27,385 bases of DNA from Sperchopsis tessellata. Its lineage: Eukaryota > Arthropoda > Insecta > Coleoptera > Hydrophilidae. The stretch lies in NCBI GenBank assembly GCA_033557685.1, contig JAWQRN010000663.1, positions 1-27,385 on the forward strand. Reading direction: 5' to 3'. This document shows, piece after piece, positions 19,150 through 27,385 of this stretch; the stretch's first letter is position 1; each line of letters opens with the position of its first letter. Position numbers and translations under genes: made by a program. Below the pieces are notes generated by a model. That model did no database searches. It had not been told where the DNA came from and saw nothing but the letters and a program-made list of their open reading frames with translations.

Positions 19150-19860
19150 AGGGGATAAATGAGAGAGGGGATTCGCCAAGCAATTGGTAATTTGAGACCA
19201 TCGTCCCTATTGATATTATTGGGGCGATTATAAACCTTAATGGCTTTTCTGAATTTTCTGGGAAAATAAGAAGGCTCCCGAGCTAAGACTTTAGTATCTT
19301 GGAACATAGTGGTGAGACCTGTTTCATGACGATGTTCAGCCACGGCTTTAAACGAGTAGAATTCGTACGCTTAGTTTCTCCAATGTATACCTTACCACAG
19401 GAACAAGGGATCTGATAAACACCTTCGCTTTGCAACGGGATGACATATTTTGAAGAAGGGAGAACTTGCGAAATCTTTTATCCATTTTATCCATCCAATC
19501 CTTGACGAATGGTAGATAAGCTTTTGCTTTCACCTCAGGAGTATTTCTGACAGTGATGAGTGGATTCCTGAAACGTCTTATTGATCGATTGATATCTGAC
19601 AAACTATATCCATTAGATAACAGCGCATCGGTGACTGTACGAAACTCCTGGGAAGGTAGAGTTTCGTCACACAACTTGAAAGCTCGCTGTACGAGCGAGT
19701 TAATCACATACATGTTTTGACAAGGATGATGATGTGACATTGCATGCCTGATGGCTCAATCTCCATCGTAAAACGTATATTGGTGTGTTAGGACTTTATG
19801 TGATCCCAGAAGGCATCCAGTGCCTCTATTCTCGACGACCAGAATATGAATTCGAGTTCA
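19150..19860 (-). pseudogene. PLE-2 RT C-terminus plus GIY-YIG endonuclease, frameshifted
   Basis: Minus strand from about 19860: FIFWSSRIEALDAFWDHIKS, a stop, then HTNIRFTMEIEPSGM, the block that normally follows YVDD (TFVxWxxGxxxLxxFLxxLNSxHPxIxFTMExE). About 30 residues including YRKPTHT are missing. Next comes HHHPCQNMYVINSLVQRAFK with LCDE in the open frame 19348-19740, which continues through an NGYSLSDINRSI segment. A frame change is needed before the endonuclease: GVYQIPC (GVY codons 19415-19423), CGKVYIGETKR (YIG codons 19379-19387), AEHRHETG, MFQDTKVLAREPSYFPRKFR and RPNNINRDDGLKLP, the last group lying in the open frame 19041-19343. GIY, YIG, the following Arg, the His and the late Glu/Asn all look present, so the nuclease fold is the least damaged part. 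Confidence 0.85.
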
Positions 19861-19865
19861 TATTG

Positions 19866-20698
19866 TTTTTTTTAAGATAAGCATTCATCGCTTACATGTA
19901 CAAACTGATATTATATAATTTACAGGCATCTTTTAAAATAAAGTTGAATGACCATATCTCAATAGCATCGTTGCCAGAAAGTTACCCTCTGGAATTTTTA
20001 AAATTATGGTATACATTTGTGGTGTATTAATTTACCAACTTTTCGCAGTGTTGCAGGCACAAAAGTGCTAAATAACTGTATTATAAATTAATCAACATGA
20101 TGCCAATGACAAATAAATTAACACAAATTTGGCGCATTGCAGGGCAGCGTTACAGGTAGCTGACGTATGAAAAATGTACACGCATATACCATATGCAATC
20201 TTAGACTATACATACTCATTCAAGTGATGTCCGTAGCGATGAATTTGGTCTAGGGATACTTATTATTAATTTAACTCATCTGGAAGCAAAACTTTCTTTG
20301 GTCTGTTCAAACTTAGCTTCAATATCAAAAATTAAATACCTCCATATTGAACTATAAAAATAGCTTGCTAAAAAAGATTGAGAAAAGCTTTACTTTTTAC
20401 TGACAGTATGGAACTCTGGGAAATAAATACGTCAAAAGCAATTTTCTACTTTCAGGCACAATATAACTCGTTTATCGGCATTAAAACGAAAAGTTTAATA
20501 GCTCCAGCAATTTTTCCTCGTACGAATAAAGCCTGTATACCACTTGGCAAAATCTCTTTTTCCAACGAACAAAAGATTTTTTATTCAGCAGTTATGTAGC
20601 TAATAATAAAAATAGTAATTCATAAACTTATCATAACTGTTTATGAAGAATAAGACTTTAAATATTAAATGTAATAGACTTTTACGGTTATTGTCTAT
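19866..20698. other. Intergenic stretch, nothing recognised
   Basis: AT-rich, with a 73-codon plus-strand frame at 20378-20599 that matches no family I know. No repeat or RNA gene was seen. Confidence 0.4.
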
Positions 20699-20833
20699 AT
20701 AAATGTTGTTTCCGGGTATAAATCGTGTAGAGGTTCTGAGAAGTACCGAAGTTTCCTCCATTGTTGCAAGGATGGACGAAACGTCAGTACTTTTTAGTCT
20801 TTACAGGGTTTTCACCCGGAAATACCATTCATA
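20699..20833. repeat. Palindrome of two inverted PLE end modules (PP), 135 bp
   Basis: The left arm, about 20699-20761, reads ATGTTGTTTCCGGGT, ATCGTGTAGAGG, GAAGTACCGAAGTTTCC. The right arm, about 20771-20833, reverse-complemented reads ATGGTATTTCCGGGT, ACCCTGTAAAGA, AAAGTACTGACGTTTCG. Both align with the plus-strand reading of the PLE-2 end at 18936-19000. The two arms meet around a 9-10 bp centre, TGTTGCAAGG. The right arm keeps GGACGAAACGTCAG intact. The element has no room for a gene. Confidence 0.75.
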
Positions 20834-21288
20834 GTTACTTAAATAGTTTGCAAAATGGCAGAATTGAAATTGATGAGATAATTTGCATGCACAAATGAAA
20901 TCGAGTGAAAGGAATAAGTTGTACATATGTAGCCATAATAACTTTTTTGATTTAAGCAATTCTCTAAAATTTACTTTACATCTACGTTTCTTTTATATTC
21001 GACCCACTGTCTTCTTACTACTACTCGCGAATGACTCCCCTGTATTGCCATTTATTGTATGTGATAATAACTTGCATGTTGCTTCCAGAATGTCAACAAC
21101 AAGCACATGATACGTTAACATACGTTACATGTGGCAAAATAGTTTAAAAGGAAGATTTGCCATAAGATGCGTGTCATATAGAAATCCAGTAATAAAAATC
21201 AGTCAGAAGATTCAAGTTGAAATATTAGAACAGGCCAACGATAAAAAACATTTTTAATGATTTTTCATGTTTCTTATGTTTTTGGGTG
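20834..21288. other. Intergenic stretch, nothing recognised
   Basis: AT-rich, with short frames only. The minus strand near 21110-21010 is open for about 37 codons (VLVVDILEATCKLLSHTING...), without a recognised match. Confidence 0.35.
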
Positions 21289-21424
21289 TGCTGAGTCCGA
21301 AAACAATAAGAAAAAAGTTGTATCACCTACCATTTTTTCATAATTGAATATTCAAAACGTAAGAAATGCATTTATTATCTAATATTTGTGCACTTGATAA
21401 CATCCAACTAAGTGGATTTTGCCA
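21289..21424 (+). repeat. Direct repeat, first copy
   Basis: About 136 bp beginning TGCTGAGTCCGAAAACAATA and containing AATTGAATATTC, AAGAAATGCATTT, ATCTAATATTTGTG and AACTAAGTGG. The second copy is at 21823-21958, 534 bp away, roughly 80-85 percent alike by eye. Confidence 0.8.
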
Positions 21425-21822
21425 AACGACTGTAGTGTATATTTCTATCAAAAAGTGCTGATGCTCGACGAATTGGCGGTATGTCTGAGAATATACAGCA
21501 ATAACTTTTGTCGAAGCTTTGTGACAAATTTTTCTCAATTCAGCTTGACGAGGCAATAGTTAGCAACAACAATTGTTATTTAATTGCTTATCTTCGATTT
21601 TGAAATGGATTACAGCAAATCAATATGAAGAAAAGCCGCATTACCTGAATTTGTAAGATTGTGTATGCAAAGAAAACGTTAGTGGGAAAAATGTTTCGGA
21701 ATATGCAATGATAGTTCTCGAGCAATGTACGGAAGATGTCAAAATTTGCAAGCTGTACCTGGACACATTGCATGATTCACATATAAGCTCTTGATGCAAA
21801 GGAAATAAGTCAAGGTCACAAT

Positions 21823-21958
21823 TGCTGAGTCCGAAAATAATAAAAAAAGTTGTTTCACCTATAATTTTTTCACAATTGAATATTCTAAACGCAAGAAATG
21901 CATTTTTTTATCTAATATTTGTGAATATGATATCAAACTAAGTGGCTTTACTAAATTT
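21823..21958 (+). repeat. Direct repeat, second copy
   Basis: Same phrases in the same order as 21289-21424. It lies immediately downstream, on the minus strand, of the transposase N-terminal fragment at 21997-22392. No protein sense was found in it. Confidence 0.8.
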
Positions 21959-21996
21959 CCATGTTTTATATGCGAGTGAGACAGTAGAGCAAGGGA

Positions 21997-22392
21997 TCAA
22001 CACTGGTCCAGAAAAAAAATAGCTTCATATGGAAGGTATTTTCCAATCTTTAGAATTCTCACTACACTTTGATTGTAAATTTTGAAATAAGAAGCAATTT
22101 GTAGACTCGGCTTATGAGGATCACCTAGTAATTCCAACATACATTGGATCTTCCTGTGGCCATAAACAAAAGAGCGTCCACTACGTCGAATATCTTGCAC
22201 TTGCCCAGTTTATTCGAATGATCTAACAATTTTGTTCATACATGAGTGAGTTATCAAATTATCAGGATATATTTTGTCGAAAAGAGTTACTACTTCATTC
22301 TGACATCTGATATTTTCACTATATTCGATCAACACCACGAAATCAATTCTTTGCTGTTTGAAAAAATAAAGTAAAATAAAATATAGAAACAA
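21997..22392 (-). pseudogene. Mariner-like (DUF4817-type) transposase N-terminal HTH region
   Basis: One minus-strand frame runs the full length with a single in-frame TAA near 22207. QQRIDFVVLIEYSENIRCQN then FDKIYPDNLITHSCMNKIVR and a TGQVQDIRRSGRS segment match the DUF4817 helix-turn-helix (xxERxDMxxxYGExxxNxxxAxxxYxxxYPxRxxPxxxxxxxLxxxFxxTGSVxxxxRSGRP). The second HTH follows: LELLGDPHKPSLQIASYFKI then VVRILKIGKYLPY (usual DPxxSxRxIAxxxxIxxxxVxRILxxxxxxPY). These are DNA-binding domains of insect Tc1/mariner-related transposases. The catalytic domain should follow below 21997 but is replaced by the direct-repeat region. About 130 codons of a protein usually near 350-400 residues remain. 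Confidence 0.7.
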
Positions 22393-24677
22393 TTTTATCT
22401 GTAAATGTCGTTAGAATATGTACTAATAACGAAATGTTTAACTGACAAGTAATTTAAATTTCTTTTATTTCCAATGACAGCAGCTCACTTCGAAGGTAAC
22501 AAGTATTACCGATTTTTTTGAACAAAAAAAAAATCAGTTAAACATGTGAAACATCTTGAAAACTAATTACTGATTGAACTCCCAAAGAATATTAATATTC
22601 GTCTTTGGAAATTAAATATAGGGTTGTAATTTAAAAAATGATCAATGACGAAATTAGCCCATAAGGACGTGAGGGGTGAGAAAAACATTTTCACGCGGAA
22701 AAAACGTTTGTGTTCACTGTATTTTCATATGTTTTAGTTAGTTTTAATACAATTTACATTGAAAATGCAGCGGCATATCTTAGATTAGCCTTTTATATAT
22801 GTATATGTTTTATGTATAGCGTACATTCCCACGTTTTCTAAACCTCTACAGAGAACGTGAAAAGCTAATACTGATAGGTAAATTATCCTAATGCAAAACT
22901 TGACAAATTAAAACATGTAAATACATAACCATTTATGAAGTTCATAATCATTAGATCTAAAATCACCCTTCATATAGAGGGGCAATATCAACTTATAAAA
23001 ATTAATTCATCAATAAAAGCAATGGAGCGGCATTATAAATCCATGCATTTTCCCATTGTCGGAGGACGACCAAGCCGAGTGACTTTATTGTCGATTATGG
23101 CACGTTTCTTCTCACACCACTGATCACTTGGATGTAAATGGGGGTCTATTGTGACCGGGTTAGGTTAGGTTACTGTCCGTGCACAAGGTCGCCCCATTAT
23201 CTCACTCGCACATCTATAGCGCCTTCTTCCTTTCTCTCAGGGAATATTCTTTTTTTATATATCTTCGATCGGTCAATTGGACTAACGCACCATTTGTTTT
23301 TGTTGCCGCCTATGATGGCCATGATCATCAAGATGATGACTATGCTCCTATGTGTACACGGATCGTTGTTTAGTCGATGCCTTCTTGGTTGCTATTATCG
23401 AGAAGGGTGAATGGAACTGAACAATGGGAGTGAAAAGCTGGAATAGTGTTTAACGACCTGTTAAGTAAAAGGTTTTGGGTGTTACGCATGTAATTATACG
23501 AAAAGGGAAGCTTGAAGTAACACCAGGAAATAAGAAACGGCTTTTTCTAGTGATTAAGCTGGTTTATTTTTTCTGAACCTAACTTCCTGCGACAAAAATG
23601 TGTTCAAGACAATGGTTTTAGAACATTTTCTTTTATAACGGATGAAAACTTCCCTTCAACTCCAATTATAAAATTAAATATTAGTATAGACTCTAGAATT
23701 TAAAGGTAGCTTCAATTTACAATGAAAAAAGGATTCCTGTATTTTAGAGGGGGCTGCACGAGGGGTATACAGTTCTACAGAATGTTGAGGCCTCGGTATG
23801 TGCGTTCGCGAACGATATTTTAGGATAAGATTTTACGTTACAATATGGGAAAGAGTTTAGAAACGATAAAATAGTCGTTTCTAAGAATGGCAGAGATATA
23901 GATTTTCGCATACGATGAAGAAGCGTGAAATAGGTGAACTTGTAATGTAGGTACTTAGGAGCGAGTGAAGGTAAATTTGAGCCTGAGTTATATAATATAG
24001 TAATACCTTAAGAGACAAAGTTATAAACGGTATTTTAGTTGTTAAGGAGTTTTTCTATTAATCCGAAGGTAGAAAGATGTAATTCTATCCACACGACTAT
24101 TTTCGGGGCAATTATTAAAATTGATTTGAAGAATGTTTCTGGTGATTTATGATTAGTTCTCATATCGCTGTTACGGACTAAGGTATTTCCCAGTTTTACC
24201 TACTCGTTGCACAACAGTTATACCAACGTTATAATATCTGGGACGCACTTGTAGTGACAACCGCTTAAGGTCACTCCTGTTTTGTGCTGGGTTGATCTTG
24301 TTAAATACAACAAGAATATTAAATCGGTTTTGATCTTTGGATGTGAAACAAAGATGCTGAACGAGACTTAAGTACATTGCAAGTATAAGAATAAAGTTCC
24401 TAAGAAGAAATATCCCTCATTGCTACGCGAAGTGACAGAATATGAAACGATACGTGAGTGACTGAGTGTTAAAGCAGTTGAGGAAAGCAAAAATGGCAGA
24501 TACTAGAAAAAACGAAATCGAGAAAAGTATGAGCGAAAATAACAAACGGGCTAAGAAGACAGACGAATATGGGGGGCGGGTGAAGTGAAGAGGCCCAATG
24601 AAATAAAATTCATTTGAAAATTAAAGTTTAGTTTAAATAAGTACATAAAACAAATTAAAGAGTTCGTTCTGAATATC
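22393..24677. other. Long stretch without a recognised gene; short TTAGG run
   Basis: Frames at 23138-23410 (plus, 90 codons), 23179-23373 (plus, 64 codons, overlapping the first in another frame) and 24171-24377 (minus, 68 codons) match nothing I know. A GC-richer patch lies at about 23040-23420. GGTTAGGTTAGGTTA at 23158-23172 holds two full TTAGG units, the insect telomere repeat, far too short to be a telomere. Confidence 0.4.
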
Positions 24678-24918
24678 TCAAATGACATCCGTTACCATCT
24701 TTTGGCGAATAGTTCCAATGCGAGCTCTATTCTTTATCTTTAAGATCTCTAAATGATCTGATACTATTTTATAAACTTCAGTTTTTAAGTGACCTCAAAG
24801 AAACAAGAATAAGGCAGTCAAACCGGGTGACCGAGGTGGCCATTCAATCGCTCCTCATACTAATCCATCCCATCTATTTGGGAAAACTTCCATTTAAGAT
24901 TGTTTCATGAATACATTA
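24678..24918 (-). pseudogene. Mariner-like transposase C-terminal fragment
   Basis: Minus strand, one frame with three internal stops: FPNRWDGLV, a stop, GAIEWPPRSPGLTALFLFL, a stop, GHLKTEVYKIV and RIGTIRQKMVTDVI. The family pattern is FPxRWIGRGGPIxWPPRSPDLTPLDFFLWGxLKxxVY, followed by a helical tail. The third catalytic Asp, in SPDLTP, is Gly here and the second Asp (PLD) is also lost, so it is inactive. It lies 2.3 kb from the N-terminal piece at 21997-22392 on the same strand but on its upstream side, so the two cannot be halves of one simple copy. Confidence 0.8.
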
Positions 24919-27245
24919 AATGTAACGCTAACTCATTATACTTGAATAGGTTTTTATGACTCATGTAAATAACTACTGTTTACGCCATTTTCAGCAACCA
25001 CCACTTTTGATATGTGTATTGTGTTGCCTAAATGTTGCTACATTGTTTAGACAAATAACTTCAAATAGAGCGTATTTTTCTGTCAGATGGGGTAGACCTA
25101 ATAAGGTAAATACGTGCTTTGACTTACTTTTCGGCAATGCAATACCCTTTCAATTCTGCAGGGGGGGGATATTTACGACCACTATATACTCAGTACATAT
25201 TGTATTCTTTAAGAGATTTAAGAGAAAAGTTTATATATACTACCTCACAGTATCATACTGCTAAATAATTCAAATCCATTTTTTTTTCGATAAGTTTCTT
25301 ACAGTTCAAGCTCGCGAACTTAATTATATAAGTGTAAATATCGTAACCACTACAATTAATTGTGTAAAATAAGACAGTGTGTGAAAACATTCACATGCAT
25401 CATTTCAATCCATCTTTATGTTTCTTATAACTTCTCCAATATAATGCACAAGAAGAGAATCCCACACACACACGTCTGCAGCTATTGGAATTTAGGTAAA
25501 CGAAAACATTTTTTTCAGTTTACATACAAGAAATTTACTCCAATTTACAAAATAGATAATCCGCGCCATTTTATTTACAGTTCATAAAGGTCCTTCGAAA
25601 TAAAACACAACCATACCCAGCATTTACGCTAACCCAATTTATTATGAGTGCATGACTACCTAGAAAGAAAGCAGGAAGAAAGATAGACTCTTAGTAGAAG
25701 ACCTTAACCTTTACGTCTACAAGTGAGTACATATCATTATAATTAAAAAAAAACTTCCACATAATACATATAAAACAAACAAAAAATAGACAGAACAATA
25801 AAAACCACCAGCAACAATCCGTGACAAGAGCCAACATACAAAAATAACCCAATGGGTGAAAAGCCGCATCGCCATATACCTGGCCCCAGGCTGAATGAAT
25901 GCAAGAACGAAAAGATCTATTGGGATAAAGCTTATTAAATATTTCTTGTGCCCAACGCATATCCTACGCATACCTAACCATTATTATTTTCAATCCGCTC
26001 CTTTTCAGTTAAAGTATCCAAATAGAACTAAGATAAAATAACAAGAAGGAATCAATAGAACTCCAATAAGAAGCATAATGCAGATAAATACCTTGCATTC
26101 GACCACATGAACATTCCGAAGGAGAAAAACGTGTACTGCCATATCATAAATTTAACTATTTTCAAAAAGTTTCTGACGAAAGTTTAATACAGCTATAAGC
26201 AGAAAAATTTGTAATAAAAAAGTTGAAAAGTAGGATTTCTGAAAAAAAGTTGGTTATCAGTACAATGGAAATGGTTTTAAAGGGTATCATGTAATTCCTA
26301 AGACATTACTGAGTCAATCTTGTGAACACAATATACATTTTTATGTTTATTTCTTCATTATTATTTTTTTGTAAGTGAATCTTAGCATTTACTACTTATG
26401 ATTATACTATGTATGAAAAAAACAACTTCGGTCCGACCGGAATTTTAAATGATGGATGAATTTAACTTCTCATCCAATAAAGGATACACAAAAAAAACTT
26501 CAAACTTTAATATATAAGTGTTTTAATTTTTGAATTGAAAGTACAAGCGTTTTCACTTATCTCATATTCCGGGCAGCTTCAACTTGAAGTCTCAAGAGAG
26601 AATCTAAAGAAGTAATAAAGAGATTTCTAAAAGAATGCACCTACACAGTTGAAGAGATAGATATTCATTGAATGCATTCTATTTACAAAAGGAATGAACC
26701 TTTAGAACTTCTCCTTAGAGTGGTTTCTTTCTTTCTTGAATTGACGGCAAAACAAACACATGTGGGGCAGCGCTGGAGAATTCGACCTTGCTCTGGGTTG
26801 TTCGGTTGCACACACACATCTATAACCTCACATACACAGCTATATCAACACAGCATCCACACACCAGCTGTGTTTAAAGATAGTTATTTGCCCGTTTTAT
26901 GTTCTTCTTGGACACGACTCGTTTGCCTCTACACTTGTTCCCATCTCACTCTTAAACGTCTCAGTCAGCTACTCCGCGGCATCGCTTCATTTCTCTTTAT
27001 TTTCAGGAATACCAAGTAATAAGATACCAACAACTTTACTTCTAATTTCAGGGTATTATGCGATACCTGTTTTACCTTCCAATTGCATACTCCGGGATAT
27101 GTGTACACATTTTGTGCGATATAACATTCAACTAGCTTTGCAAACATTTTCTCTTTCGCTGTTACTGCTGCAAATGGTGTTCCCCATTCTATTATAGAAT
27201 ATTTCAGTTATAATACTATTGAAGATATTTTTCTACAACTTTAGT
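24919..27245. other. Long stretch without a recognised gene
   Basis: The longest frames are 26672-27019 (plus, 115 codons), 24956-25264 (plus, 102 codons) and two overlapping minus frames near 25691-25971. None shows a motif I know, and the overlap of open frames in several phases is typical of chance. The segment at 26810-26870 is rich in CACA/ACAC. A G-run lies at about 25162-25169. Confidence 0.4.
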
Positions 27246-27385
27246 TTAACCCTTTCAGGTGTATCGGGACAATACGTCCCAGCAAAAGTATGTTCGCATT
27301 TATGAACTTGTAAACTTAATGTTCTATAGGTTACATTTAACAGTTGGCATTTCTGTATTCAGGGATAATTGACTAACATCACTCT
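27246..27385 (+). mobile_element. Possible piggyBac-like left end, cut by the window
   Basis: TTAA at 27246-27249 is followed by CCCTTTCAGG. PiggyBac elements insert at TTAA and usually begin CCC(T/A/C), often CCCTTT. Soon after is a GGGAC...GTCCC inverted pair at about 27267-27281, a sub-terminal feature that could fit. The right end and any transposase would lie beyond 27385. The evidence is a short motif only. Confidence 0.3.

Larger units (their letters stand above)
18936..19865 (-). mobile_element. Penelope-like element PLE-2, 3' half
   Basis: Minus strand: the C-terminal part of the RT (from about 19860), a GIY-YIG endonuclease region (to about 19150), an untranslated segment, and a terminal module at 18936-19014. 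PLEs are retroelements that pair a telomerase-related RT with a GIY-YIG nuclease; many have LTR-like ends, and hammerhead motifs have been reported in those ends. The upstream RT, including YVDD, is absent. The whole piece is a truncated copy. Confidence 0.85.

Noticed and set aside
23158..23172. Interstitial telomere (TTAGG)n
   Set aside because: Only two full units; chance or a generic GGTTAGGTT phrase is just as likely.
25691..25971. Two overlapping minus-strand frames with hydrophobic stretches (WFLLFCLFFVCFICIMWKF)
   Set aside because: A membrane-protein look is produced by T-rich sequence, and two phases are open together, which argues for chance.
26672..27019. 115-codon plus-strand frame as a real gene
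   Set aside because: No family motif, and the lower part is driven by CACA-rich sequence. It is the kind of frame expected by chance in 27 kb.
1..27385. CRISPR array, operon, bacterial gene cluster or rRNA/tRNA gene
   Set aside because: Nothing of prokaryotic character was seen, and the only tRNA-like sequence is the SINE head at 2982-3023.

Overview
The window looks like intergenic DNA from an insect genome. It is AT-rich, carries no convincing host gene, and is packed with decayed transposable elements of typical insect families: several non-LTR retrotransposons (LINEs), Penelope-like elements (PLEs) with a GIY-YIG endonuclease, hAT and Tc1/mariner-type transposases, a tRNA-derived SINE and foldback repeats. 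An insect is inferred from the element types and from a very short TTAGG stretch; the order cannot be fixed. Families were identified by eye from conserved motifs, without a database search.

Layout. Positions 1-1082: nothing recognised. Positions 1083-7750 are an almost continuous minus-strand pile of LINE pieces: a C-terminal scrap (1083-1258), LINE A (about 1283-3668), LINE B (about 3700-5200), an RTE-clade LINE C (about 5444-7470) and the rear part of another RTE copy (about 7480-7750). LINE A is split by a 302-bp SINE with perfect 12-bp target-site duplications. Positions 8470-8970: C-terminal end of a hAT transposase, minus strand. Positions 8975-10080: 5' half of LINE D, plus strand, with leader and endonuclease domain. 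Positions 10080-11960: little recognisable apart from a TA microsatellite. Positions 11961-12192: a foldback repeat. Positions 12415-13885: LINE E, plus strand. Positions 13976-15021: a GATC-rich inverted-repeat element holding a LINE endonuclease scrap. Positions 16220-17290: a PLE reverse transcriptase, plus strand. Positions 17315-17850: the RNase H/C-terminal end of a further LINE, minus strand. Positions 18191-19865: a cluster of foldback modules and a second PLE, minus strand, that keeps its GIY-YIG region. Positions 20699-20833: a palindrome built from the PLE end module. Positions 21289-21958: a 136-bp direct repeat. Positions 21997-22392 and 24678-24918: N- and C-terminal pieces of a DUF4817/mariner-like transposase. 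At 27246 a possible piggyBac-like end runs off the window.

None of these elements looks autonomous. All coding remnants carry stops or frameshifts, and the reverse-transcriptase catalytic motif is changed in A, E and PLE-1. The most interesting signal is a short module that recurs at 12111-12153, 18191-18281, 18456-18545, 18757-18843, 18936-19014 and 20699-20833. It has a GUCC/GGAC stem followed by GAAAC-GUC, which resembles the hammerhead-ribozyme cores reported in Penelope-like elements. Here it sits both at a PLE end and in stand-alone inverted-repeat elements with a conserved 34-bp internal period, suggesting a family of small non-autonomous elements related to the PLE.
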